DNA of 64,000 nt from a bacterium M00.F.Ca.ET.205.01.1.1 (GTDB lineage Bacteria; Pseudomonadota; Alphaproteobacteria; Rhizobiales; Rhizobiaceae): contig SRUQ01000002.1 in NCBI GenBank assembly GCA_004791255.1, positions 62,001 through 126,000 of the forward strand. Direction: 5' to 3'. Below the pieces are notes generated by a model. The model was not told where the DNA came from. It was given only the letters and a program-made list of their open reading frames with translations, and did not search any database. A program made the position numbers and the translations under genes. Shown piece by piece: positions 8,906 to 17,333 of this stretch. The first letter of the stretch is position 1. The number at the start of each line of letters is the position of its first letter.

Positions 8906-9301
8906 GTGAAAAAAGGATACCGCCAACTGCTCGACGAGGCTAACGCCGAGATCGAAGTGGTGTCGCCGGAGGAAGCGGCAGGGCTGCTCGAGGATGAAGG
9001 CACGATCTTCGTCGACCTGCGCGATCCGCGCGAGGTGGAGCGCGACGGCAGGATTCCCGGCGCCCAGCACGTCACCCGCGGCATGCTGGAATTCTGGATC
9101 GATCCCGAAAGCCCCTACCACAAGCCGTTCTTCGCCTCGGGCAAGAGCTTTGTCTTCTTCTGCGCCGGCGGCTGGCGCTCGGCGCTGGCCACCAAGACGG
9201 CGCAGGATATGGGACTCTCGCCGGTCAAGCACATTCTTGGCGGCTACACCGCCTGGAAGGCGGCTGGGTTACCGGTCGAGCCCGGAGGGAAGAAGAAATA
9301 G
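8906..9301 (+). CDS. Rhodanese-like domain protein
   Basis: A 131-residue single rhodanese domain. It starts VKKGYRQLLDEANAEIEVVSPEEA, continues with FVDLRDPREVERDGRIPGAQHV and has the active loop FCAGGWRSALAT with catalytic Cys, then GYTAWKAAGLPVE. Such proteins transfer sulfane sulfur to thiol acceptors; the physiological partner is unknown. I chose the GTG at 8906 because gggaggga sits about 8 nt upstream; the longer frame from a GTG at 8855 has no such site. It converges on an alpha/beta hydrolase gene. Confidence 0.88.
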   Translation: MKKGYRQLLDEANAEIEVVSPEEAAGLLEDEGTIFVDLRDPREVERDGRIPGAQHVTRGMLEFWIDPESPYHKPFFASGKSFVFFCAGGWRSALATKTAQDMGLSPVKHILGGYTAWKAAGLPVEPGGKKK

Positions 9302-9314
9302 GCATCCTTGCCGC

Positions 9315-10226
9315 TCAATGGAGCAACGACGGTTCCCGGGGCGCGGCCACGAAACCGACGGCGCGTAGGACCACACCCTTGTCCGCCAGAATGCGGCGAT
9401 GACCGAGCCCTTCGGCCCAGTGGAGCCGCACATGGTCGCCGGCGCCGGCATAGCGCCGGGCGTGGTCGGCGGAGACCTCGCGATCGTCGGGCGCATGGAT
9501 GACCAGCGTCGGCAGCGGCGCGTGGGCAAGCTGCCGGTCACCGGTGAATTCGTGCAGCGGCCGGCCGGAAAGGTGCTTGACCCGATCCGCCATTGCTTGC
9601 TGTGAGCGCGGGCCGACATTGAGCATGCGGCTGAAGTCGGCGAAGATTGCCGGCAACGAACTCGGCGCCGCGATCAGGACCAGCCGCCCGGCCGCCAGCG
9701 GCGGGACGTTCTTGACCGAGCCGGCGATGGCATTGGCGGCGACCGCGCCGCCGAAGGAATGGCCGACGGCGGCCGCAAAGGGGCCGAACCATTCGCCCGC
9801 GACCCGAACCGCATCGACGGCATTCACCATGTTCAAGCGCCGGCCCTGCGATTGGCCGTGGCCCGGCAGATCGAGCGAGACGACCTTGTAGCCGGCCGCA
9901 CGATAGCCTTCGATCAGTGCGCGCATGTATTCGGTGCGCGAGCGCCAGCCATGGACGACAAGCACTGTGCCCGCAGATGCCCTGCCCGGCTCCGGGCGGA
10001 ACTCATGCACCATCACGCAGCCGGTCGCGGTCTTCAGCCGATGATGCCGTGCTTCGGCCATGAAATCGGCGGCCCGGTCGACGGCGCGGCGTTCGCCATC
10101 GGTCAGCGTCTTCACGTTCGGCGTGCGGCAGAACAGCTCGAAGGCGGCGCGCCCGGTGAGGCGCGGCGCCACGTGTTCGGCGGCCCCAAACACCCCCCGG
10201 ATGACCTTCAGTCCGAATGATGCCAT
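9315..10226 (-). CDS. Alpha/beta hydrolase, probable MarR-controlled
   Basis: A 303-residue serine hydrolase. It shows an oxyanion segment (VLVVHGWRSRTEYM), a nucleophile elbow GHSFGGAVAANA giving Ser, an acid in VIHAPDDREV and a His near EGLGHRRIL. The substrate cannot be told from sequence; lipid-like or aromatic esters are common for this group. It diverges from a MarR gene and the two 14-bp operators lie between them, so it is very likely the target of that regulator. The ATG at 10226 is the only good start. Confidence 0.85.
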   Translation of the reverse strand: MASFGLKVIRGVFGAAEHVAPRLTGRAAFELFCRTPNVKTLTDGERRAVDRAADFMAEARHHRLKTATGCVMVHEFRPEPGRASAGTVLVVHGWRSRTEYMRALIEGYRAAGYKVVSLDLPGHGQSQGRRLNMVNAVDAVRVAGEWFGPFAAAVGHSFGGAVAANAIAGSVKNVPPLAAGRLVLIAAPSSLPAIFADFSRMLNVGPRSQQAMADRVKHLSGRPLHEFTGDRQLAHAPLPTLVIHAPDDREVSADHARRYAGAGDHVRLHWAEGLGHRRILADKGVVLRAVGFVAAPREPSLLH

Positions 10227-10245
10227 AGTGAGATTCCATCCATAC

Positions 10246-10279
10246 GTTCAAGCATGAACATAATAGTTCAAAGATGAAC
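10246..10279. promoter_or_regulatory. Double MarR operator between hydrolase and marR
   Basis: Two perfect palindromes, GTTCAAGCATGAAC (10246-10259) and GTTCAAAGATGAAC (10266-10279), share 5-bp arms GTTCA/TGAAC around different 4-nt centres and are spaced exactly 20 bp centre to centre, about two helical turns. The second one contains the MarR start codon. This arrangement is typical of cooperative binding by dimeric MarR proteins and would repress both divergent genes. Confidence 0.8.
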
Positions 10280-10726
10280 AATAAACAAGAGCTACCCTGG
10301 GATAACCCGCGTTTTCGCAACTGGGTCGCGGTGGCGCGCGCCTGCCATGTGCTGGAGCGCACGCTGGCGGTGAAGCTTGCACCGCTCGATCTCAAGCCGG
10401 CGCAGCTCGACGTGCTGATGAACCTCTACCGCCACCCCGGCATGTCGCAGCATGATCTTGCTCGCAAGCTGCTGGTCGGCCGCTCCAACATCACCATGCT
10501 GTTGCCGCAACTCGAGGCGCGCGGGCTTTTGCGCCGCGAAGGCGACGAGAAGGACAAGCGCATCCTGCGGCTGGCGCTTACCGAAGCCGGCGAGGCGCTG
10601 CTGATGCAGGCACTGAAAGTCCACATGGCGCTGATCGAGAAAGCGATGAGCCAGTCGACGCCGGAGCAATGCGACCTGATCGGCGACCAGATGCGCAAGA
10701 TCTATGAGGTGCTGAAGGAGGCGTGA
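10274..10726 (+). CDS. MarR-family transcriptional regulator
   Basis: A 150-residue winged-helix regulator. Segment LKPAQLDVLMNLYRHPGMSQHDLARKLLVGRSNITMLLPQLEARGLLRREGDEKDKRIL covers helices 2-4 and the wing, with the family R-x-x-x-D-x-R-type wing (RREGDEKDKRI). It is divergent from an alpha/beta hydrolase and probably represses it and itself until an aromatic or lipidic ligand binds. The start codon at 10274 lies inside operator 2 and has no evident Shine-Dalgarno sequence, so translation may be from a leaderless or very short-leader message. Confidence 0.88.
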   Translation: MNNKQELPWDNPRFRNWVAVARACHVLERTLAVKLAPLDLKPAQLDVLMNLYRHPGMSQHDLARKLLVGRSNITMLLPQLEARGLLRREGDEKDKRILRLALTEAGEALLMQALKVHMALIEKAMSQSTPEQCDLIGDQMRKIYEVLKEA

Positions 10727-10783
10727 GCTCGGCTCGGTTGAGATCAGGTCGGCCGGCTATGCCCGGTCATCGGGCGCACCTGC

Positions 10784-11395
10784 CTACCACATCGTCTTCT
10801 TGGCCCGCTCTGGCCATTCCTTGTCGTAGGCCTCACCGTCGATATTCTTGCGGCTGGTGATTTCGAGGATTTGACCAGGTGTCGGCAGCGACTTCGGGTC
10901 GACGTACCTGGCCGGGTTCCACAGGTCCGAACGCACGATCGCGCGGGCACACTGGAAGTAGACCGAATCGACAGCGACGACCGTCACCGAGCGCGCCGCC
11001 TTGCCGTCGATGGTGAAAGAGCCACACAGCTCGGAATCGGTGGTGATATGAGCGCGGCCGTTGATGCGCAGCGTCGTGCCGGAGCCCGGCACCAGGAACA
11101 GCAGGCCGACACGTGGATCCCTGATGATGTTCTTCAGCGAATCGGCACGGTTGTTGCCGCGCCGGTCCGGCATCATCACGGTTTTCGCATCGACGATGCG
11201 CACGAAGCCGGCCAGGTCGCCGCGCGGCGAGCAATCGAGCCCCTCGGGGCCGCAGGTCGCTAGGGCGACGAATGGCGAGGCCTCGATGAAGGCGGCATAT
11301 TCGGGGATGATGTGGTCGAGTTCCTTGACCAGCGAAGCTTCGCCGGGCAGGCCATAGAGGGCTTCGAGTTCTTCGACCGTGGTGATGACCGGCAT
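10784..11395 (-). CDS. Pyridoxamine 5'-phosphate oxidase-family flavoprotein
   Basis: A 203-residue split-barrel protein with the FMN-binding pattern of this family: FVALATCGPEGLDCSPRGDLAGF, then DRRGNNRADSLKNIIRDPRVGLLFLVPG and INGRAHITTD. It resembles the MSMEG_1061-type general-stress or F420/FMN-dependent subfamily rather than true PdxH, which would act on pyridoxamine phosphate. The start at 11395 (MPVITTVEELEALYG) was preferred over an upstream in-frame ATG. The substrate is unknown. It is followed upstream by a DUF971 gene on the same strand. Confidence 0.8.
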   Translation of the reverse strand: MPVITTVEELEALYGLPGEASLVKELDHIIPEYAAFIEASPFVALATCGPEGLDCSPRGDLAGFVRIVDAKTVMMPDRRGNNRADSLKNIIRDPRVGLLFLVPGSGTTLRINGRAHITTDSELCGSFTIDGKAARSVTVVAVDSVYFQCARAIVRSDLWNPARYVDPKSLPTPGQILEITSRKNIDGEAYDKEWPERAKKTMW

Positions 11396-11459
11396 GGCGT
11401 TGTCTCCCGATCCGCTGGCCCTACTCCCGGCCAATGACATTTTCACGACGCCCCGCCGG

Positions 11460-11819
11460 CTAACGGTCGCGGCTCAAGCCCTTTTCCGCCAACTCGGCCA
11501 GATAAGCGCTCCAGCGCTCGTCCTTTTCGTGGCCGAGCGTGTGCAGGTAATTCCAGGTGAAGATGCCGGTGTCGTGAAAATCGTCGAAGGTGATGCGAAC
11601 GGCGTAATTGCCGACCGGTTCGATCTTGAGGATGGCTACGTTGCGCTTGCCCGGCACGGTCACTCGCTGGTCAGGCGCATGGCCCTGCACCTCGGCCGAA
11701 GGTGAGGCGACACGCAGCAGTTCGGCCGGCAGTTCGAAGGGGTGATGGTTGGGAAAGGTGACGGACAGCAGTTTTCTGTCCTTCGAGACCCTGAGTTCCT
11801 TCGGCGCCGTCATCGTCAT
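11460..11819 (-). CDS. DUF971 domain protein
   Basis: A 119-residue protein that is almost entirely a DUF971 / GBBH-like N-terminal domain: LRVSKDRKLLSVTFPNHHPFELPAELLRV...EPVGNYAVRITFDDFHDTGIFTWNYLHTLG. In larger proteins this domain precedes gamma-butyrobetaine hydroxylase; free-standing forms are linked to iron-sulfur or Mrp-type contexts, but no function is established for this one. Two in-frame ATGs (11819 and 11813) are possible. Confidence 0.85.
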   Translation of the reverse strand: MTMTAPKELRVSKDRKLLSVTFPNHHPFELPAELLRVASPSAEVQGHAPDQRVTVPGKRNVAILKIEPVGNYAVRITFDDFHDTGIFTWNYLHTLGHEKDERWSAYLAELAEKGLSRDR

Positions 11820-11953
11820 CCATCCCGTATCGATCCGCCCTTCCCTACGCTGCTTCGTTCGGCTGGAAAAGCCATTTGAAACTGTCCGACACGCGATGTC
11901 GGCTTGGGAATGTTACCAAAGATCGAGAGCCGCTATCTTGAATGGCGGGCTGG

Positions 11954-11981
11954 ATCGTATCACATAGCCGTATATAACGAC
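11954..11981 (+). promoter_or_regulatory. Possible ModE-type box upstream of moaA
   Basis: ATCGTATCACA and TATATAACGAC are separated by 6 nt and form an imperfect inverted repeat with the spacing of ModE molybdate-responsive sites. The right half fits the TATATAACGAT half-site well; the left half fits poorly. It ends 30 nt before the moaA start. ModE regulates moa genes in enterobacteria, so the idea is plausible, but no modE gene is visible here. Confidence 0.35.
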
Positions 11982-12011
11982 GCTGCGCGCAGCCACGGGA
12001 ATGCTTGACGC

Positions 12012-13007
12012 ATGGACATGATCGACCCATTCGGTCGCACGATCAGCTATCTCAGGGTGTCGGTTACCGACCGCTGCGATTTTCGCTGCACCTATTGCAT
12101 GGCCGAGGACATGGCCTTCCTGCCCAAGAAGGACCTGCTGTCGCTGGAGGAACTCGACCGGCTGTGCAGCGTCTTCATCGAAAAGGGTGTGAAGAAACTG
12201 CGCCTGACCGGCGGTGAACCGCTGGTGCGCAAGAACATCATGCACCTGGTGCGGCAGCTGTCTCGTCATCTGGAAAGCGGCGCACTGGAAGAGCTGACGC
12301 TGACCACCAACGGCTCGCAGCTTTCGCGCTTCGCCGCCGAGCTCGCCGATTGCGGCGTCAAGCGCATCAATGTCTCGCTGGACACGCTCGATGCCGACAA
12401 ATTCCACGCCATCACCCGCTGGGGCCACCTCGCAAAGGTCCTTGAAGGCATCGATGCCGCGCAGGCCGCCGGGCTGAAGGTTAAGCTCAACGCGGTGGCG
12501 CTGAAGGATTTCAACGACTCCGAACTGCCCGAGATGATGCGTTGGGCGCATGGCCGCGGCATGGACCTGACGGTCATCGAGACCATGCCGATGGGCGAGA
12601 TCGACGCCGATCGCACCGACCAATACCTGCCGCTGTCACTGCTGCGCGCCTCGCTGGAGCGCCAGTTCACGCTGAGCGACATCCCCTACAAGACCGGCGG
12701 TCCCGCTCGTTATGTCCATGTCGCCGAGACCGGTGGCCGGCTCGGCTTCATCACCCCGATGACGCATAATTTCTGCGAGAGCTGCAACCGTGTCCGGCTG
12801 ACCTGCACCGGCACGCTCTATATGTGCCTTGGCCAGGAAGACGCCGCCGACCTGCGCGCGCCGCTGCGGGCTTCGGAAGGCAACGAACTGGTGGCCGACG
12901 CCATCGACGAGGCCATCGGCCGCAAGCCGAAGGGCCATGACTTCGTCATCGACCGCCGCACCAGCCGCCCTTCGGTGTCGCGGCATATGAGCGTCACCGG
13001 CGGCTGA
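12012..13007 (+). CDS. moaA: GTP 3',8-cyclase MoaA
   Basis: A 331-residue radical-SAM enzyme that converts GTP to 3',8-cyclo-GTP, the first step of molybdenum cofactor synthesis. The N-terminal 4Fe-4S motif is [27 protein letters not shown] is the SAM-binding segment; the second cluster ligands lie in [22 protein letters not shown]. The length is normal. The partner moaC is far away at 56321 in this genome. It is monocistronic, and a candidate ModE site precedes it. Confidence 0.96.
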   Translation: MDMIDPFGRTISYLRVSVTDRCDFRCTYCMAEDMAFLPKKDLLSLEELDRLCSVFIEKGVKKLRLTGGEPLVRKNIMHLVRQLSRHLESGALEELTLTTNGSQLSRFAAELADCGVKRINVSLDTLDADKFHAITRWGHLAKVLEGIDAAQAAGLKVKLNAVALKDFNDSELPEMMRWAHGRGMDLTVIETMPMGEIDADRTDQYLPLSLLRASLERQFTLSDIPYKTGGPARYVHVAETGGRLGFITPMTHNFCESCNRVRLTCTGTLYMCLGQEDAADLRAPLRASEGNELVADAIDEAIGRKPKGHDFVIDRRTSRPSVSRHMSVTGG

Positions 13008-13062
13008 TTTCTTCTCCAATCTGGTGCAGGATCGCTTCCGTCCAACAGCATGGGGGCATGGG

Positions 13063-13536
13063 ATGAAGCGCCATCGTTCGATCTTCATTTTCTTCGCGGC
13101 GTTCGTAGCGACGTCCGCGGTGGCCGCCCCTTTCACCTATGTGAACGCGCGCTTCGGCACCGTCTGCACTTTTCCCGACGAGATTTTCAACGACCGCCAG
13201 CCAGAGCCGGACAATGGCGACGGCCAGCAATGGCTGAGTGCCGATGGCGCCAGCCTGACCTGCTCCGGCATCCTCAACGTCGACAATGATACGCCGAAGG
13301 GCTTCGTCGCGGCCGAGAAAGCCAGCACCGAGCCGAATTACACGGTCACCTACAGCAAAACAGGCAAGAACTGGGCGGTGGTTTCGGGGCTCAAGGGCGG
13401 GAATATTTTCTATGAGCGCCGACTGTTCGGCAAAGACGGCGTCATCCGCACCGTCTGGATCGAATACCCGCCAACCGTGAAATCGAAATATGATCCACTG
13501 GTAGGAGCAATCGCCAGCAGCCTCAAGGGACCATGA
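13063..13536 (+). CDS. Exported hypothetical protein
   Basis: A 157-residue protein with a signal peptide (MKRHRSIFIFFAAFVATSAVAA) followed by a mature domain starting FTYVNARFGTVCTFPDEIF. Two Cys (TVCTF and LTCSG) may form a disulfide. The C-terminal half, FYERRLFGKDGVIRTVWIEYPPTVKSKYDPLVGAIASSL, looks like a small compact domain seen in other rhizobial exported proteins, but I cannot name a family. The start at 13063 follows the signal peptide. It lies downstream of moaA without obvious functional link. Confidence 0.65.
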   Translation: MKRHRSIFIFFAAFVATSAVAAPFTYVNARFGTVCTFPDEIFNDRQPEPDNGDGQQWLSADGASLTCSGILNVDNDTPKGFVAAEKASTEPNYTVTYSKTGKNWAVVSGLKGGNIFYERRLFGKDGVIRTVWIEYPPTVKSKYDPLVGAIASSLKGP

Positions 13537-13670
13537 GCATTTCGGAGCCATGAGCATTTCGGCCACATCGCCAACAAATCTTCGTGCCCAGACGCTCTCC
13601 TGATTTACCCGCCGGTGTTTCCCGCCTAGCCTCCCCCTCGTAGCGGCGATCGCTCGTGGGGGATTCCATC

Positions 13671-14030
13671 ATGCGCAAAATCATTCTTTCTCTCGCCTTG
13701 CTTGGGCTGACGGCTCTGCCGGCCGCGGCACAATCGATCGGCGGCACCTACAAGGTTGCCGGCACCAATTTCGATGGTTCCTCCTATGGCGGCGAAGCCA
13801 CCATCACCCTGACCAGCGAGACGACCTGCACGATCCACTGGGAAACTGGCGGCTCGTCGTCGGACGGCATCTGCATGCGCAACGACAATGCTTTCTCGGC
13901 CGGTTATGTGATGGGACAGGATATCGGCCTTGTCGTCTACAAGGTGGAGGATGACGGGTCGCTGCACGGCCTGTGGACGATCGCCGGCAAGAACGGCAGC
14001 GGCACCGAGGTGCTGACGCCGAAGAAGTAG
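13671..14030 (+). CDS. Small exported hypothetical protein
   Basis: A 119-residue protein with a signal peptide (MRKIILSLALLGLTALPAAAQ). The mature chain begins SIGGTYKVAGTNFDGSSYGGEATITLTSETTCTI and looks like a small beta-rich domain with one Cys pair (TTCTI, DGICM). I do not recognise a named family. The ATG at 13671 is directly preceded by gggggattccatc. Confidence 0.6.
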   Translation: MRKIILSLALLGLTALPAAAQSIGGTYKVAGTNFDGSSYGGEATITLTSETTCTIHWETGGSSSDGICMRNDNAFSAGYVMGQDIGLVVYKVEDDGSLHGLWTIAGKNGSGTEVLTPKK

Positions 14031-14092
14031 TTCCGACGACGCCAGCGTAGATAGTCTGGGCCACATCAAGGCTGTGGCGCAGCCCTTTATCG

Positions 14093-15070
14093 TTGCTGTT
14101 TCGCGCCCGGCTGCTACAGGCTTGTTGCAAAGCAGAACCGGTAGATACCTTGCCTCTTTCGCCAAATCTTCGCGGCGCGTTGTTCATGGTGGTGGCGATG
14201 GCCGGCTTCACCCTCAACGACGCCATCACCAAATACTCCTCGCAGTCGATGAACATGGCCCAGGTCATGCTGATCCGGGGCGCGTTTGCCTCGCTCTTCG
14301 TCGGCCTCCTTGCCTGGCAGCGCGGCGCGCTTGCCGAGCCCCGCTCGATGCTGCAGCCGCTGGTGGCGCTGCGCGTCCTTGGCGAAGCCGGCGCGACGGT
14401 GACATTCCTCGTCGCGCTCGCCCATCTGCCGATCGCCAGCGTCTCGGCGGTTCTGCAGGCCTTGCCGCTGGCGGTGACCATGGGGGCTGCACTCGTCTTC
14501 GGCGACACGGTCGGCTGGCGGCGCTGGCTGGCGATCGCCACCGGTTTTGCCGGCGTGCTCATCGTCGTGCGGCCAGGCTTCGATGGCTCCAGCGTGTTCT
14601 CGCTCGTGTGCCTGGCCAGCGTCGCCTGCTGCGCGGTACGCGATCTCGCCACCAAGCGGATACCTCAGGCCATCCCCACGCTGCTGGTTTCGACCGCCAC
14701 GGCACTTGCCATGACCATCGTTGGCGCTGCGCTGCTATCGCCGATGGGTGGCTGGACGCCGATGACGGCGGGAAGCACGGCATTGTTGGCGCTGGCCGCG
14801 GTGCTCGTCCTGATCGGCTATCAATTCATCATCATGGCGATGCGGTCCGGCGAAATCTCCTTCGTCGCGCCGTTCCGCTACACGGCGCTGCTTTGGTCGA
14901 TCCTGCTCGGCCTTGTCGTCTTCGGCGACATCCCCGACATGCCGATGATCGTCGGCGCCACCATCATCGTCGGCTCAGGGCTCTACACGCTCTACCGCGA
15001 GCGCGTGGTCGGCCGGCGCCGGATCGTTGCCGAAAGCACTGGGCCGGCTATGGCGCCGGACGGCATATAG
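14093..15070 (+). CDS. EamA/DMT-family transporter
   Basis: A membrane protein of about 300-325 residues with ten predicted helices in two EamA repeats. Typical stretches are GALFMVVAMAGFTLNDAITKYSS, TFLVALAHLPIASVSAVLQALPLAVTMGAALVFGDTVGWRRWLAI, and ISFVAPFRYTALLWSILLGLVVFGDIPD in the second half. DMT exporters move small metabolites or amino acids; the substrate is unknown. No ATG fits well: TTG codons at 14093 or 14150 are the candidates, the latter giving LPLSPNLRGALF. A four-copy 11-bp repeat follows the stop, before mobA. Confidence 0.82.
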   Translation: MLFRARLLQACCKAEPVDTLPLSPNLRGALFMVVAMAGFTLNDAITKYSSQSMNMAQVMLIRGAFASLFVGLLAWQRGALAEPRSMLQPLVALRVLGEAGATVTFLVALAHLPIASVSAVLQALPLAVTMGAALVFGDTVGWRRWLAIATGFAGVLIVVRPGFDGSSVFSLVCLASVACCAVRDLATKRIPQAIPTLLVSTATALAMTIVGAALLSPMGGWTPMTAGSTALLALAAVLVLIGYQFIIMAMRSGEISFVAPFRYTALLWSILLGLVVFGDIPDMPMIVGATIIVGSGLYTLYRERVVGRRRIVAESTGPAMAPDGI

Positions 15071-15082
15071 GCCGCCGCGCCC

Positions 15083-15126
15083 AGGTGCTCCCAAGGTGCT
15101 CCCAAGGTGCTCCCAAGGTGCTCCCA
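15083..15126. repeat. Four tandem 11-bp repeats upstream of mobA
   Basis: Four exact head-to-tail copies of AGGTGCTCCCA fill 15083-15126, just after the EamA stop and 48 nt before the mobA start. The period is not a multiple of three and no reading frame uses them. Copy-number change by slippage would alter the mobA leader length. Confidence 0.9.
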
Positions 15127-15174
15127 AGGGCATTGGCTCTTGAGATTTCCGGCGACAAGCGTACAGGCTCGACG

Positions 15175-15807
15175 ATGACGGATGAGATTGCAGGGTTGAT
15201 CCTGGCCGGCGGCCAGTCGAGGCGCATGGGCGGCGGCGACAAGGCCTTGTTGCCGCTGGGCGATGGCTGTCTGCTCGATCAAGTCGTCTCGCGGCTTGCT
15301 CCTCAGCTTGTGTCGCTTGCGCTCAACGCCAATGGCAATCCGGCGCGCTTCTCGCGCCTCGGATTGCCGGTGCTTGCCGACACGGTCACCGGATACGCCG
15401 GACCGCTTGCAGGGATTCTGACCGGCCTCGAATGGGCCGAAGCCAAGACGGCTTGCGCGGCGGTTGTCACAGCGGCCGGCGACTCACCATTCCTGCCTGC
15501 GGATCTTGTCGAACGGCTGGCGGCCGCCGTTGGTTCACACCCCGGTTCGATCGCCGTCGCCTGCTCGGCCGGCAAGCGGCATCCGACCTTCGCCCTTTGG
15601 CCGACGGAATGCCGTGATGCCATGCGCCGCTTCCTGGTCGATGAGGACAACAGGCGGGTTTCGGCTTTCATTGAACGGTACGGCTTCGTCGACGTGGACT
15701 TTCCTCTCGTCGAGGCTTCAGGACAAACGATCGATCCTTTCTTCAACATCAACCTGCCCGACGATCTTGCCGAGGCGGCGCGGTTGTTGCAGAGCATGGT
15801 GCCATGA
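15175..15807 (+). CDS. mobA: Molybdenum cofactor guanylyltransferase
   Basis: A 210-residue enzyme that attaches GMP to molybdopterin to make the guanine dinucleotide cofactor used by DMSO-reductase-type enzymes. The N-terminal nucleotidyltransferase signature is AGLILAGGQSRRMGGGDKALLPLG; AGDSPFLPADLV is the metal-binding site and FNINLPDDLAEA the family C-terminal motif. The ATG at 15175 gives the usual N-terminus; the same frame runs open upstream through the EamA gene, which is a reading artefact. It overlaps mobB by 4 nt (ATGA). Confidence 0.95.
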   Translation: MTDEIAGLILAGGQSRRMGGGDKALLPLGDGCLLDQVVSRLAPQLVSLALNANGNPARFSRLGLPVLADTVTGYAGPLAGILTGLEWAEAKTACAAVVTAAGDSPFLPADLVERLAAAVGSHPGSIAVACSAGKRHPTFALWPTECRDAMRRFLVDEDNRRVSAFIERYGFVDVDFPLVEASGQTIDPFFNINLPDDLAEAARLLQSMVP

Positions 15808-16313
15808 ACAGACGCGTCTTCGGCATCACCGGCTGGAAAAACTCCGGCAAGACGACATTGACCGAAAAGCTGGTCGCCGAGCTTGTCCAGCGCGGCTGGA
15901 AGGTCTCGACGGTAAAGCACGCCCATCATGATTTCGACATCGACAAGCCGGGTGCGGACAGCTTTCGCCACCGGCAGGCGGGCGCCACCGAAGTCGCCAT
16001 CGTTTCGGGCAATCGCTGGGCGCTGATGCACGAGCTGCGCGGCGAGGATGAGCCGCCGCTGGAGGAAGTCCTGTCGCGGCTCGCCGCTTGCGATATCGTG
16101 CTGGTCGAAGGCTACAAGCGCGAGGCTCACCGCAAAATCGAAACGCGGCGGCTGGAGGCAAGGGATCGGACGCCGCTTTCGGCAAGTGACCCCAACATCG
16201 TCGCTGTCGCCGCCGATTTCGCGATCGAGGATGAAAGCTTGCCGGCCTTCGATCTAGACGACGTCAAATCGATAGCCGACTTCATCGAGCGGGCGACCGG
16301 CCTCGTTGCTTGA
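15804..16313 (+). CDS. mobB: Molybdopterin-guanine dinucleotide biosynthesis protein MobB
   Basis: A 169-residue GTP-binding adapter for MobA. The P-loop GITGWKNSGKTTLTEKLV is at residues 5-22, followed by VSTVKHAHHDFDIDKPGADSFRHRQAGA, the MobB signature, and LVEGYKREAHRKIE near residue 100. It overlaps mobA by 4 nt, so the two are translationally coupled. It is dispensable in enterobacteria but raises MobA efficiency. Confidence 0.95.
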   Translation: MNRRVFGITGWKNSGKTTLTEKLVAELVQRGWKVSTVKHAHHDFDIDKPGADSFRHRQAGATEVAIVSGNRWALMHELRGEDEPPLEEVLSRLAACDIVLVEGYKREAHRKIETRRLEARDRTPLSASDPNIVAVAADFAIEDESLPAFDLDDVKSIADFIERATGLVA

Positions 16314-16471
16314 AACGTAACGCAAGGGCAGAACGCCACGACCGATTTTCGTGGTTTTGCAGTTGCTTTTTTCTTGGAAAGAGTGGGAGTATCGTGCCAG
16401 CGGGCGGTCAAAAGCACCGCCCCACAGAGCCGTTTCGGAACGACGGCCGGGACCATCAAGAGAGGACCATC

Positions 16472-17257
16472 ATGCGTATTTCACTGCGTATCGCGCTCGC
16501 CGCATCGGCCGCGCTGCTGACGCTCGGCGTAGCCCAGGCCCAGGAAAAGACCCTGCGGATCGGCACCGAAGGCGCCTACCCCCCTTTCAACAACCTCACC
16601 TCCGACGGCAAGCTGGTCGGCTTCGACATCGACATCGCCCAGGCGCTTTGCGACCAGATGAAGGTGAAGTGCACCTTCGTCGCACAGGATTGGGACGGCA
16701 TCATCCCGGCTCTTCAGGCCGGCAAGTTCGACGCCATCGTCGCCTCGATGTCGATCACGCCCGAGCGCGCTGAAAAGGTTGATTTCACCCATAAATACTA
16801 CAACACGCCATCGGCACTTGCCGCACCCAAGGACACCACGCTGAAGGGCGTGACCAAGGAAGACCTGGCCGGCAAGACGGTCGGCGTCGCCACCACCACG
16901 ACGCACTTCAACTATGCGTCGAAGACCTACACCGACAGCACCATCAAGGGCTATCCGAGCAGCCCTGAAGAGCAGGCCGATCTCGCCAATGGCCGTCTCG
17001 ACGCCATCGAGGACGACATCGTCGTGCTCAGCCAGTGGCTGGACACGCCGGACGGCGCTTGCTGCAAGATTCTCGGCAACCCCTCGCCGCAGCCGGTCGA
17101 GATCTTCGGGCCTGGCGCCGGCATCGCCGTGCGCAAGGGCGAGACCGATCTGGTCAACCAGTTCAACGCCGCGATCGATGCCATCCGCGCCAACGGAAAA
17201 TACAAGGAAATCAACGACAAGTACTTCAAGTTCGACGTCTACGGCGGCGATTCCTGA
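16472..17257 (+). CDS. Polar amino-acid ABC transporter, substrate-binding protein
   Basis: A 261-residue periplasmic binding protein of the HisJ/ArgT family. It has a signal peptide ending VAQAQ and a mature start EKTLRIGTEGAYPPFNNLTSDGKLVGFDIDIAQALCDQMKVKC, the classic family-3 solute-binding signature, then FDAIVASMSITPERAEKVDFT. Lysine, arginine, ornithine or histidine are likely ligands. The ATG at 16472 is preceded by agagagg. It is separated from the permease genes by an 11-bp perfect hairpin. No ATPase gene is present in the set. Confidence 0.92.
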   Translation: MRISLRIALAASAALLTLGVAQAQEKTLRIGTEGAYPPFNNLTSDGKLVGFDIDIAQALCDQMKVKCTFVAQDWDGIIPALQAGKFDAIVASMSITPERAEKVDFTHKYYNTPSALAAPKDTTLKGVTKEDLAGKTVGVATTTTHFNYASKTYTDSTIKGYPSSPEEQADLANGRLDAIEDDIVVLSQWLDTPDGACCKILGNPSPQPVEIFGPGAGIAVRKGETDLVNQFNAAIDAIRANGKYKEINDKYFKFDVYGGDS

Positions 17258-17266
17258 TAATCGCAG

Positions 17267-17293
17267 AGGCGGCGGGACGCTTTCCCGCCGCCT
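17267..17293 (+). terminator. Intercistronic hairpin between binding protein and permease
   Basis: A perfect 11-bp stem aggcggcggga/tcccgccgcct with a 5-nt loop is followed by ttatcc. It lies 10 nt after the binding-protein stop and 41 nt before the first permease start. Such elements commonly attenuate read-through and protect the upstream message, giving more binding protein than permease. Confidence 0.65.
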
Positions 17294-17333
17294 TTATCCA
17301 TCTTGAGGATTGCCGCGGAGACAAGACCCCTCA

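Noticed and set aside
14074-15807. A 577-residue open frame running through the EamA gene and ending in mobA
   Set aside because: Its first 350 residues are out of frame with EamA and are Arg/Ala-rich shadow sequence; only the mobA part is real.
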